Assembly (NCBI GenBank): GCA_036343175.1
Contig: JAZASR010000002.1
Span: 62,001-126,000 of the forward strand
Length of the DNA: 64,000 bases
Reading direction: 5' to 3'
Source of the DNA: JAEEJA01 sp036343175
GTDB lineage: Bacteria; Bacillota; Clostridia; Lachnospirales; Lachnospiraceae
The notes under the pieces were generated by a model. It was not told the origin of the DNA, made no database searches, and saw nothing but the letters and a program-made list of their open reading frames with translations. The position numbers were made by a program, and so were the translations under genes. Of this stretch, positions 53,534-61,910 are shown piece after piece (position 1 is the stretch's first letter; each line of letters begins with the position of its first letter).

Positions 53534-53560
53534 TTAGCACTCTTTTGATTAGAGTGCTAA
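53534..53560. promoter_or_regulatory. CIRCE operator
   Basis: TTAGCACTC (53534-53542), nine bases, GAGTGCTAA (53552-53560): a perfect match to the HrcA operator consensus. It lies between the promoter and the hrcA GTG, in the transcribed leader. Confidence 0.98.
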
Positions 53561-53572
53561 CATCTATCTAGT

Positions 53573-53601
53573 AAGATAGCACCACTCATATATTAAGTCA
53601 A
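53573..53601 (-). promoter_or_regulatory. Sigma-A promoter of hrcA-grpE-dnaK-dnaJ
   Basis: Minus-strand TTGACT (53596-53601), 17 nt, TATCTT (53573-53578), directly upstream of CIRCE. Confidence 0.8.
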
Positions 53602-53694
53602 GGGGTTTTAAAAAATTTTTCTGTATTTTCAAGAGATCCGCGAGTATGACTGCAGACATCCCGGCATACAGCCTGACTGCTTTCTTATTTTTAC

Positions 53695-53729
53695 AAAAAA
53701 AGATCTCCCTTGATGACCATGGGAGATCT
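53695..53729 (-). terminator. Terminator after the GGDEF gene
   Basis: Perfect stem AGATCTCCC/GGGAGATCT with an 11-nt loop, followed by seven Ts on the minus strand. Confidence 0.88.
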
Positions 53730-53753
53730 ATAAGATTATTTCACAGAAAAAAT

Positions 53754-55946
53754 TCAATCCTTATCAGCAGCAGCTTCTTCCTTCTGTTTCTTGTACCAGC
53801 CTTTGTAGATGACCTTGACCTTGGACTTCTTGACTGCATATAGTGCTTTATCTGCCTGGTCCATGATCTTGTCGATGTTATTGTGGCCATCTATCTCGAA
53901 TTCATAAGAGCCTATACTTACGTGAACATAATATGGCTTGTCATTTTCATTCATCTCATCGAGTGCCTCATTGATACGGGTCTTGATAACATCAGCAAAG
54001 TCACTGTCCTTTACAAGAGCAAAGGCTGCGAATTCATCGCCGCCCATACGGGCTGTCACATCAGAATTTCTGAATGACTTCCTTAATGCTGAAGAAATGG
54101 TACGAAGGGCAAAGTCGCCGTCATCGTGGCCAAATTCATCATTTACTATCTTAAGATTATCCATATCAAGATAGAAAGCAACCGCGCGGCATCCAAGATT
54201 CATCTGATCCTGAAGCATGCCTGTGACGTTATCAATAAAACCTCTTCTGTTATAAATATTGGTCAGAGGATCGATCTTGCTTGCCTGATCGAGCATCTTA
54301 TTGACTTCTTCGCTCTTTTTAAGACTGGTCTCAAGCTCTGCCTTTATGGCATTCTGCTTTTTGATGATCTCAATAACATCAAGAGATACACTCATCTGCA
54401 TGGCTATCTGCATACAATACAGATAATATTCAATATCAGCCTCGACCGAGATAAGTCCGAACTGCTGGGTACCGGAGAACAGAGGCAGTACAAGGTGGGT
54501 TATCCTTCTGTTAGGAAGATATTCATTAACAAAGGCATCTTTAACCGCCACTTTTTTAGTTTTCGGAGGATAGACATTATATTTCCTGTCTACACTCATT
54601 GAACGGACATATACATCCTCAGGTGTCTCCCATGTATTGATATCGGGATTGTCAATGATCTCACCAAAATCATAGATATATGAAGATCTGATGCCGATAT
54701 TATAGAATTTGGATACAAGAACCTCATACTTGCTGATCTCATCATCAGCATATTGAAGCATATCGCGGGTAATGCTGGCGAGAAGGATCTCAAAGACCTT
54801 ACGTCTTTCCATGGAATTTGTCTTTTCCACGGTTATGGACATAAGAAGCTTTTTATTGATATTTGTAATATTATCGTAGAACTTACGCTTTTCTTCCTCT
54901 GTAGGTGACGGTTTTCCGATGAATTCCTCAAGGACCGCACTGAACCTCTCTTCAGTTGCCTGATTATTCTTTTCAGCCGCTATGCTGACGTTTGCATTGG
55001 AAAAACCGACATCCTTGCATCCGCAGGATTCACGGACTATAAGCCTGGAACCTACCTTTTCATGAACTTCTTCACCTGCCATAAGTTTTTTGCATCCAAG
55101 TATGGCTTTATAGCTTAAGAATACAGTATCATTGCGGACTGTAGTGAGATGAGGCTCAAGTATCATGGCATCAGGACTGTCGTCGAAGCCGGTAACTATT
55201 ATGTCCTTGCCCGGCTGCATACCTCTCTGCTCAAGGACATTGTAAACACCCATTGCCATCCTGTCGTTTGCGCAGCAGATGGCATCAAGATCAGGGTGTC
55301 TGTCTAATAGTTCATTTACCTGAGGCTCACAAAATTCGGAAAAATTGCCATAAGCAACGTAATCTTCATTATGGGGCAGTCCATAGCCTTCCATGGTTTC
55401 ATGATATACGTCCAGTCTCTCGCGGGCGTCATCATTAACGACCGGACCGCTTACAAAACCTATCTTTCTGGCCTTATGATGCTCAATAAGATGTTCAAAA
55501 AGATCCTTCAGACCTTCTTTATTATCAACGAGGACATTGGAAAAACCATCTTCTATGCCTGTCAGAAGTATCACAGGAAGTCCTTCAAAAAGCTTCAGAA
55601 GCTTCTTCTTGGAGCCTTCCCTCATGGTTGATGCAATAGTACCATAATCAACGACTATAGCATCGATATGATTACACTTTACGTAATAATAAAGGGTATT
55701 GTACTGATACCTGTACATATTGGCACGTTTATCATCATAATCAGCATCAATGATACCGCCGGGCAGGATGAACAGATTATAATCCTGCTCTTTTGCACCA
55801 AGCATGGCACCCTCGATGACCGAATAAGAAAACTCATTCTCGATCATGGCAACAAGCAGAAGAATATTCTTTCTGCCGCTGCCGGATGCCTTATGCACCT
55901 GTGTTATATTGTCGTTCTGTAAAGCTATATTCTGATCTTTACTCAT
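53754..55946 (-). CDS. Diguanylate cyclase with LacI-type sugar-binding sensor domain
   Basis: A 730-residue cytosolic protein. Residues 25-310 resemble a periplasmic-binding/LacI sensor domain (VIEGAMLGAKEQDYNLFI, GFVSGPVVND, DAICCANDRMAMGVYNVL, VTGFDDSPDA) with no DNA-binding helix-turn-helix. A helical linker follows (about 320-560), then a GGDEF domain with GGDEF at 635-639 and a product-inhibition I-site RNSD (626-629). It should make c-di-GMP in answer to a small ligand, perhaps a sugar. No signal peptide is seen, so the ligand would be cytosolic. It is a single-gene unit with its own promoter and terminator. Confidence 0.92.
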   Translation of the reverse strand: MSKDQNIALQNDNITQVHKASGSGRKNILLLVAMIENEFSYSVIEGAMLGAKEQDYNLFILPGGIIDADYDDKRANMYRYQYNTLYYYVKCNHIDAIVVDYGTIASTMREGSKKKLLKLFEGLPVILLTGIEDGFSNVLVDNKEGLKDLFEHLIEHHKARKIGFVSGPVVNDDARERLDVYHETMEGYGLPHNEDYVAYGNFSEFCEPQVNELLDRHPDLDAICCANDRMAMGVYNVLEQRGMQPGKDIIVTGFDDSPDAMILEPHLTTVRNDTVFLSYKAILGCKKLMAGEEVHEKVGSRLIVRESCGCKDVGFSNANVSIAAEKNNQATEERFSAVLEEFIGKPSPTEEEKRKFYDNITNINKKLLMSITVEKTNSMERRKVFEILLASITRDMLQYADDEISKYEVLVSKFYNIGIRSSYIYDFGEIIDNPDINTWETPEDVYVRSMSVDRKYNVYPPKTKKVAVKDAFVNEYLPNRRITHLVLPLFSGTQQFGLISVEADIEYYLYCMQIAMQMSVSLDVIEIIKKQNAIKAELETSLKKSEEVNKMLDQASKIDPLTNIYNRRGFIDNVTGMLQDQMNLGCRAVAFYLDMDNLKIVNDEFGHDDGDFALRTISSALRKSFRNSDVTARMGGDEFAAFALVKDSDFADVIKTRINEALDEMNENDKPYYVHVSIGSYEFEIDGHNNIDKIMDQADKALYAVKKSKVKVIYKGWYKKQKEEAAADKD

Positions 55947-56054
55947 CCTTTTTCCTCTTTTAAAGCTGCCATATTGGGCAAAAAAGCACAGGCAATACGG
56001 AAAAATATAAAAAAATTATTGCCTTAACATTTTTGCAGTCACTATCCCTTTATT

Positions 56055-56083
56055 ATTATATTCTTTAATGATTGATTGTTCAA
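56055..56083 (-). promoter_or_regulatory. Promoter of the GGDEF gene
   Basis: Minus-strand TTGAAC (56078-56083), 17 nt, perfect TATAAT (56055-56060). The leader of about 100 nt contains an inverted repeat GGCAATA/TATTGCC (55991-55997 and 56017-56023). Confidence 0.75.
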
Positions 56084-56095
56084 GGAAAATTATCA

Positions 56096-56950
56096 TTATA
56101 TTATGCTTAAAAACTGCGTCATTTTAATTAAAACACCGCATTGAAAATAATATAACAGCAAAGCTATTTCCTGTATATGGATCGTTTGGCTGCGAGGAAT
56201 ACAAGCACTGTCAGCACACAGAAAAAGCATAGCAGATATGTCACTTGCAGTGCGAACATACTGATCCTGTCGATATCCATCAAAGATCTTATACATTTCC
56301 TTTTCAAAAAGGAAAGGTGCGAGTGTGATAAGTATAAAATAAAACATACAAGCACGAAATGCTGTATTTCTGAACAGGGTACGAGCTTCCAAAACACGTT
56401 CGCACCCAAGAAAATATCGATATGCTAATGCAAACAGCAGGGCAAGAAAACAGCAAGCAGTCGATCGAACATAATAAACAAATCCGCATTCAATGATCAA
56501 ATATTTGAGGAAGATCCTGCATTCACCTGATGAACAGAATCTGCGCATCAGCGAGACATGCGCAGATTTTTTAAACGCATATTTCCCGTAAAAACCTTCG
56601 TATCGCTCCATGTTTCGTTCTGCGTAAAGTTCAATATCCAATACACAGAATATAATAATGAAATAATTGACAACAACTGGTGATACTTCTAAATATACTA
56701 AAAGCAACGCCAAAGCCATCTCTGCCAGCATTTCAAGATATTTTGGAAGGGGCTGTCTTGTAAAATAAGCAAGTGTGCTGTACAGAATACCGGGAGAACA
56801 ATTAAAAGCAAACCTGGTGGCATATCCTCCGATACATTCATACTGCCTGCGCCACTCTATATGGAACGATACCCAGAACAGAAAAAACTCCACGCCCAGG
56901 ATCAGCCATACGGCAACAAACATAAATGGGCGAATGAATATCATTATCAA
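56096..56950 (-). CDS. Polytopic membrane protein of unknown family, probably frameshifted
   Basis: A 284-residue frame with five or six hydrophobic segments (for example FVAVWLILGVEFFLFWVSF and CCFLALLFALAYRYFLG). I do not recognise the family. After about residue 222 (FEKEMYKIFD) the reading turns non-coding in style. In the next frame the sequence continues as DIDRISMFALQVTYLL, then a full helix, and ends in KRSIYRK at 56164. Removing one G from the GG at about 56289-56290 would join the two. The gene is therefore broken or contains a sequencing error. Base and codon use looks more AT-rich than in its neighbours, which hints at transfer. Confidence 0.6.
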   Translation of the reverse strand: MIMIFIRPFMFVAVWLILGVEFFLFWVSFHIEWRRQYECIGGYATRFAFNCSPGILYSTLAYFTRQPLPKYLEMLAEMALALLLVYLEVSPVVVNYFIIIFCVLDIELYAERNMERYEGFYGKYAFKKSAHVSLMRRFCSSGECRIFLKYLIIECGFVYYVRSTACCFLALLFALAYRYFLGCERVLEARTLFRNTAFRACMFYFILITLAPFLFEKEMYKIFDGYRQDQYVRTASDISAMLFLCADSACIPRSQTIHIQEIALLLYYFQCGVLIKMTQFLSII

Positions 56951-57049
56951 AAATATAATTTTATATTAAGACGGCATGTTAAATATGCTTGTAAAAAAAC
57001 GATAAATATTTCAACTGCTTGGTTTCACCAAAAGGCACATATCAAAGAC

Positions 57050-57367
57050 TCACAGAAAGGAAAAAATGGCATTTACGATCAGAGCAGCCGTACAGGAGGC
57101 AACAGCAACAAAGAGAAGACTCTTTTTCTTATATGAAAAAAAGAGTCCGGTAAGAGTTCCTGCCAGACCTGCATAAATACTTCCTGCAGAATAGATCACT
57201 GCAGGGAAAGTCATACAGGAAAGAACAGCATATGGAACATAAGCTAAAAATGAAAGTACAAACCTGTTCTGTATCTTCTTTCTGACCAGGATCAGGGGCA
57301 GCATACGAATAAGATACGTAACTCCTGCCATGACCAAAAGATATATGAGAAATCTTCCTGTATCCAT
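57050..57367 (-). CDS. azlD: AzlD-family branched-chain amino acid export subunit
   Basis: A 105-residue protein with about four membrane helices, containing VTYLIRMLPLILVRKKIQNRF, typical of AzlD (YgaH). With AzlC it forms an exporter of branched-chain amino acids or analogues. AAGGAG precedes ATG. It follows azlC by 84 bp. Confidence 0.93.
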   Translation of the reverse strand: MDTGRFLIYLLVMAGVTYLIRMLPLILVRKKIQNRFVLSFLAYVPYAVLSCMTFPAVIYSAGSIYAGLAGTLTGLFFSYKKKSLLFVAVASCTAALIVNAIFSFL

Positions 57368-57451
57368 CTTTACTCTCCTTTAATAAACTTTAAGATCCGG
57401 CAAAGGGTCTTATTTATCCGGACCTTCACGATCACAGCCTCTCAATTATGT

Positions 57452-58189
57452 TTATGAGATCTCTTTATCGTCAGACGCATCATCAATATCAACAGGGAAA
57501 AGAATTGCTCCCAGAGCCGATGTCACACAGGCACATATGATTATGACAAAACCGGATGATACTTTTTTAAGAACAGGTACAAAATAGAATACCGAGCTTA
57601 AAGCCGCAGCTGCAAGCGAAACTATCAGAACGTGCCTGTCCTTTTTTGCCTCCGGTATTACTATAGCCATGAACATGCCATAGAGGGCTATGCCCATAGA
57701 TGAAACTATGATTCCGGGAAGGACGCTTCCGGCAAGCGCCCCGGCAAGAGTTCCGATCGTCCATCCAAGAACAGGCACCACGATCAGTCCATACATATAA
57801 TAAGCATCTATTCTTTCGTTCCGGCTGACCGAAACTCCGAAGATCTCATCTGTAATTCCGAATCCTATAGCTGCTCTTCTGCCCGGAGTGCAGGTATCAT
57901 CCATCTTCTGCGAAACAGTTATAGACATAAGAGCATATCTTAAGTTTATGATGAACTGGGAAAGCGCCATCTCTATGAGGCTTCCTCCATAGGCTATTGT
58001 CTTAATACCGGCGAACTGTCCTGCAGAGGTCACACAGAAAAGTGAAATAATAACAGCCTGCCAGACCCTGAATCCCATGAGGACTGCCATGATGCCAAAT
58101 GTAAAGCTGACAGAAAGATACCCTAAAGCAATAGTCAGACCATCCCCCGCTCCTCTGCGGAATTCGGCGCTTTTCGATAAAGAACTCAT
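57452..58189 (-). CDS. azlC: AzlC-family branched-chain amino acid export subunit
   Basis: A 245-residue membrane protein. The pattern EFRRGAGDGLTIALGYLSVSFTFGIMA and AGQFAGI, then LRYALMSITVSQKM, is typical of AzlC (YgaZ). It has about six helices. AAAGGA precedes ATG. The substrate is inferred from family members; no regulator gene of the azlB type is nearby. Confidence 0.93.
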   Translation of the reverse strand: MSSLSKSAEFRRGAGDGLTIALGYLSVSFTFGIMAVLMGFRVWQAVIISLFCVTSAGQFAGIKTIAYGGSLIEMALSQFIINLRYALMSITVSQKMDDTCTPGRRAAIGFGITDEIFGVSVSRNERIDAYYMYGLIVVPVLGWTIGTLAGALAGSVLPGIIVSSMGIALYGMFMAIVIPEAKKDRHVLIVSLAAAALSSVFYFVPVLKKVSSGFVIIICACVTSALGAILFPVDIDDASDDKEIS

Positions 58190-58581
58190 TCCTGTTTCCT
58201 TTCAGCTGCACATATCATAAACAGCAATGCATTCATGTCATGTGCAGAAATTATTATATCGATAGATATGCCCCGACAGAAAATATTATTAATAATATTA
58301 AAAGCCGCGGCACAAACATTTTGTATTCTACTCTTATGAAATAATATTATCAAGGAAACTTTTCAGTGTTTTAGGGATCGATATACGGACATTTAAAAAG
58401 CTCCCACACAAAGGCGGGAGCTTTTTGAGGAAAAATTATTATGAAAAAAATAAAAGTGAAAGACATTTTCATACATTCCTGACGAAACTGCTTTTGTTCC
58501 GATAGAATGCTTACTTAATCATTTACTTTACATAGATTTTACCAAGTAAAGTTTTCTCTGTCAAGTGAAAATGATCATTAA
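58190..58581. other. 392-bp gap between hydrogenase and azlC
   Basis: No gene is supported. It holds a TATAAT on the minus strand (58253-58258) that may be the azlC -10 box, an 18-bp perfect AT palindrome (58282-58299, AATATTATTAATAATATT), and a two-way terminator (58395-58426). Confidence 0.5.
58395..58426. terminator. Bidirectional terminator after the hydrogenase gene
   Basis: Stem AAAAAGCTCCC/GGGAGCTTTTT with a 10-nt loop. On the minus strand it follows the hydrogenase gene by about 155 bp. Confidence 0.85.
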
Positions 58582-60153
58582 TTATGCTGAACCGGTCTTA
58601 GTGCTGCTGATAAGCTCCTGCTTTGCCTGATGATATGCCTTATCGATCGTTTCAAGATCAGGTATCCAATCTCTGTAATCATTATCTGCAGGGCTGTCGA
58701 TGCCGGCATCCTTCTGATCCTTTAAGAGTGACTTTGTAGAATCATTTATAGAACGTAATGTCCCGGCACCCGCAATACAGCCTCCGGGACATGCCATGCC
58801 TTCAAGCAGACAGCCGTTATATTTACCTGCCTTGGCTATCAGCATCATCTTCTTGCATTCCTTGAGTCCGTTTCCATATTGGACCTTAACATCAATATCA
58901 GGATGATCACGCTTAACAAGGTTTGTGACTGCAGCTGCGACTCCTCCGCTCTTTGCGAATCCACGGCCGTCTCCGCTTGAACCCTTGAGGGGCTTATCCT
59001 CCGGCAGAGCGTCAAAATTGATATCCCTTGCATTGAACATGCCGGCAACCTCTTCAAATGTAAGGGCAAAATCAACATAGCTCTTTATACTCTTACGGCT
59101 CGCCTCCTCCTTCTTGGAAAGACATGGACCTATAAAAGCGATCTTGGCATCAGGATGTTTCTTCTTTACAAGTCTTGCTGTAAGTACCATAGGAGTAAGA
59201 GCCATGGATACATTCTTTACATAATCCGGGAACTCATTCTGTACCATCTTTACCCAGGCAGGACAGCATGATGTAACCATGAAATCGAGTTTATCCGGTA
59301 CTTCTTCTAAGAAATCACTGGCTTCCTCGATCGTACAGAGATCAGCTCCAAGTGCTACTTCATATACACCTGCAAAACCAAGCGCTTTAAAAGCCGGTCT
59401 CATCTTTTCAGAAGTAAGAGCCGGCCCGAACTGGCCGGCAATAGAAGGTGCAATTATGGCATAAACAGGAGTATCACTCTTAATAGCCATAATAGTCTGG
59501 TAGATCTGACCTTTATCAACTATGGCTGCAAAAGGACAGGATACAAGACACATACCGCATGCAACACACTTCTTGTGGTCTATCTGGGCACGTCCGTATT
59601 CATCCATGGTAATGGCATTAAGACCGCAGGCCTCTTTACATGGACGCTTCTGATGAATAATAGCATGGTACTGGCATGCATCAGCGCATTTGCCGCACTT
59701 TATGCATTTGCTCTGATCTATGAATGATCTGCCATTGACCATGCTGACGGCACCCTTAGGGCATACCTCCTGACAGGGATGGTCAAAACAGCCCTGACAG
59801 CCATTGGTGACCCAGACCTTATTATCCGGACACTTGTGACAGGCGAACTTAATGATATCAATAAGAGGCGGTTCATAATACTTTTCTGCGACCTGTGTGG
59901 CGTCTACACCCTTTGATATAGGCGCATGCTCAGTCATCTTCCTGAGGCCCATGCCCATGGCGGCACGAAGCCTCTCGCCTACTATTGCTCTCTCGAGGAA
60001 GATAGAATCACGATATGTAGCTATCTCACCCGGTACGATCTTAAAAGGCAGATCATCGAGTTCCCTCAAGTCCCCGCCGCTATAGGCAAGACGGGCAATT
60101 TCCGTAAATACCTTATGCCTTATCTGTACCTTTGTAGAATCTATTCCACGCAT
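58582..60153 (-). CDS. [FeFe] hydrogenase, group B type
   Basis: A 523-residue cytosolic iron hydrogenase (proton reduction or hydrogen oxidation). The N-terminal half binds several 4Fe-4S clusters (CHKCPDNKVWVTNGCQGC, CIKCGKCADAC, CVACGMCLVSCP). The H-cluster motifs are L1 TSCCPAW, L2 GPCLSKKEEA and L3 EGMACPGGCIAG, with all cluster cysteines present. The N-terminus (DLPFKIVPGEIATYRDSIFLERAIVGERL, first part) fits the group B family. ATG at 60153 (MRGIDST) is chosen over one at 60225, because TATAAT at 60217-60222 would place the transcript start after the latter. No maturase genes are in the window. Confidence 0.93.
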   Translation of the reverse strand: MRGIDSTKVQIRHKVFTEIARLAYSGGDLRELDDLPFKIVPGEIATYRDSIFLERAIVGERLRAAMGMGLRKMTEHAPISKGVDATQVAEKYYEPPLIDIIKFACHKCPDNKVWVTNGCQGCFDHPCQEVCPKGAVSMVNGRSFIDQSKCIKCGKCADACQYHAIIHQKRPCKEACGLNAITMDEYGRAQIDHKKCVACGMCLVSCPFAAIVDKGQIYQTIMAIKSDTPVYAIIAPSIAGQFGPALTSEKMRPAFKALGFAGVYEVALGADLCTIEEASDFLEEVPDKLDFMVTSCCPAWVKMVQNEFPDYVKNVSMALTPMVLTARLVKKKHPDAKIAFIGPCLSKKEEASRKSIKSYVDFALTFEEVAGMFNARDINFDALPEDKPLKGSSGDGRGFAKSGGVAAAVTNLVKRDHPDIDVKVQYGNGLKECKKMMLIAKAGKYNGCLLEGMACPGGCIAGAGTLRSINDSTKSLLKDQKDAGIDSPADNDYRDWIPDLETIDKAYHQAKQELISSTKTGSA

Positions 60154-60216
60154 AATACTTTTCCTTCTCCTTTGCTCCTGTCTGTTAAATCGTAAATCAA
60201 AAAAGACAACGGTAAT

Positions 60217-60222
60217 ATTATA
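60217..60222 (-). promoter_or_regulatory. -10 box candidate of the hydrogenase gene
   Basis: A perfect TATAAT on the minus strand; the -35 region (TTTTAT at 17 nt) is weak, so an activator or another sigma factor may be needed. Confidence 0.5.
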
Positions 60223-60308
60223 CAACAGGCATAAAATAAATAAAAGCAGACTTGCCTACCGATAAAAACATTCTGCAGTTAATTCTGACAGAAAGATATT
60301 TATAAAAA

Positions 60309-61811
60309 TCAGCTTATAAATGGAGCTTCATGGATCTTCGCGTCAGCAAGCACGGCTTCGCTCCGGTCATGAGTGACCATAATTACGATACGCCGTCCTG
60401 CTTCAGCCTTTAAAAGCTCTATACATTTCTTTATCAATTCGCTTTCAAGTCCCTTACAGGGCTCATCCACAAGAAGCACCTGAGAGTGGTGAAGCAATGC
60501 GCGTATGAGCGAAGCTCTTCTCTTCATGCCGCCTGAATACTCACTTACCGGCTTATTGATATAGGATGACAGGCCAAGATATTTAATAAGCTTATAAGTA
60601 TCGATATGATGATCATCAGCAGCTATAAGCACATTTCCGGCGCCGGATACAGTCTCGGAAAGGACGTCTTCCTGAAACATATAGGAGAACTTTACCTGTT
60701 CATGCTCTTTAACAGCATCCTCTCCTTCAAAAAAAACCATATTTCCCGTATATTCCTTATCAAGACCTGCTATCATACGGAGCATTGTAGTCTTCCCGCT
60801 GCCGGATGGAGCTATCAGGCAATGTACACGTCCTGTTTCAAATTCATCGTTATAATGCTCAAAAACCTTTTTATCCCCGAATGACCTGGAGATATCCTTT
60901 AGTACTATCCTGCTGATGACCGGTTCCCTATCAGGTCCTGTATCATCATCAGGCTCATCAGGCTTAAATAAGCGGTCAAAGCCCTCATTAATAAGATCAA
61001 TATCCCCATCATGATGATCGGCACCAGGCTCCGGGGCAGCCTTATATACTGCATTTGACATCTGTCCAAGCGTGATCCTCAACAGACATGTAAATATTTT
61101 CTCTGTCAGAAGACTTAAGAAAATGATAGTCAAAGTCCATGCAAAAAGGTCAGGAGTCAGAAGATATGCCTTGGACATATAGAGCCTTTCACCTATAGAG
61201 CCATCCGGTATGCCGATAACCTCAGCGGCGGTGCCCGACTTCCATGCAAGCCCTGTCCCAAGTGTCAGGGCACTTTCAAGATATGGCTTAAGTTCCGGAC
61301 AATATATGAACCTGATCCTCTTAAACTTGGAGACGCGCATAACAGCTGCCATCTCAAGCAGCTGCTTATCGGTATCCATCAACCCTTCCAGGATATTGGT
61401 ATAGATAATCGGAAAGACCATTACAAATGAAATAAATATAGAAAGATAATCTGATGTGAACCAGATAAGAGCGAGTATTATAAAACCTGCGACCGGAACT
61501 GATCTCATAGCCAGGACCAGCGGTGCTAAGAAGTCCCTGATAATATTATAACTGTATGAGATAACAGCAAAAAGGATACCAAGGGTGACTGAGATAATAA
61601 ACCCGCATAATATTCTAAGAGAAGATCCGATAACTGACTGCCAGAAGCCTAAGCTCTGAACAAGCTCATAAAGACGGACCAATACCCTTACAGGCGAAAC
61701 CAGGATAATATCCTGGCCGATCAGCCTGGCAAGCAGTTCCCATATTATGAGCCATGCGGCGGCAGCCCAGATATGAACAGTAAGGAGACTTTCTTCATTC
61801 TTTTTCTTCAT
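60309..61811 (-). CDS. Fused permease-ATPase of an SsuBC/TauBC-like ABC importer
   Basis: A single chain of about 500 residues that joins both parts of an importer. Residues 10-250 form the permease (six helices; EAA loop EMAAVMRVSKFKRIRF). Residues 255-300 are an acidic linker. Residues 300-500 are the ATPase with Walker A PSGSGKTT (337-344), Q-loop FQEDVLSETV, signature YSGGMKRRASL, Walker B VLLVDEP and switch His in MVTHDRSEA. The family usually keeps these as two genes. The start may be ATG 61811 or TTG 61817; the ribosome site is weak. The binding protein gene lies directly upstream. Confidence 0.93.
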   Translation of the reverse strand: MKKKNEESLLTVHIWAAAAWLIIWELLARLIGQDIILVSPVRVLVRLYELVQSLGFWQSVIGSSLRILCGFIISVTLGILFAVISYSYNIIRDFLAPLVLAMRSVPVAGFIILALIWFTSDYLSIFISFVMVFPIIYTNILEGLMDTDKQLLEMAAVMRVSKFKRIRFIYCPELKPYLESALTLGTGLAWKSGTAAEVIGIPDGSIGERLYMSKAYLLTPDLFAWTLTIIFLSLLTEKIFTCLLRITLGQMSNAVYKAAPEPGADHHDGDIDLINEGFDRLFKPDEPDDDTGPDREPVISRIVLKDISRSFGDKKVFEHYNDEFETGRVHCLIAPSGSGKTTMLRMIAGLDKEYTGNMVFFEGEDAVKEHEQVKFSYMFQEDVLSETVSGAGNVLIAADDHHIDTYKLIKYLGLSSYINKPVSEYSGGMKRRASLIRALLHHSQVLLVDEPCKGLESELIKKCIELLKAEAGRRIVIMVTHDRSEAVLADAKIHEAPFIS

Positions 61812-61830
61812 TTCCAACTTTACCTGTTAA

Positions 61831-61867
61831 AAGACCCACAAAAAAATTTATCATTTTGTGGGTCCTT
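61831..61867. terminator. Hairpin between binding protein and fused ABC gene
   Basis: Stem AAGACCCACAAAA/TTTTGTGGGTCCTT with a short AT-rich loop. The T-run on the minus strand is only four long, so it is probably partial and lowers expression of the fused gene relative to the binding protein. Confidence 0.6.
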
Positions 61868-61910
61868 AATTATATTATCTTTTACCTATATCTACAGTAT
61901 GCAGATAATA

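Noticed and set aside
55947..56054. c-di-GMP riboswitch in the GGDEF leader
   Set aside because: Only a simple inverted repeat is present; the GEMM core sequences were not seen.
58282..58299. 18-bp perfect palindrome AATATTATTAATAATATT as an operator
   Set aside because: It is pure A/T in an AT-rich gap, and could arise by chance; only noted within the gap entry.
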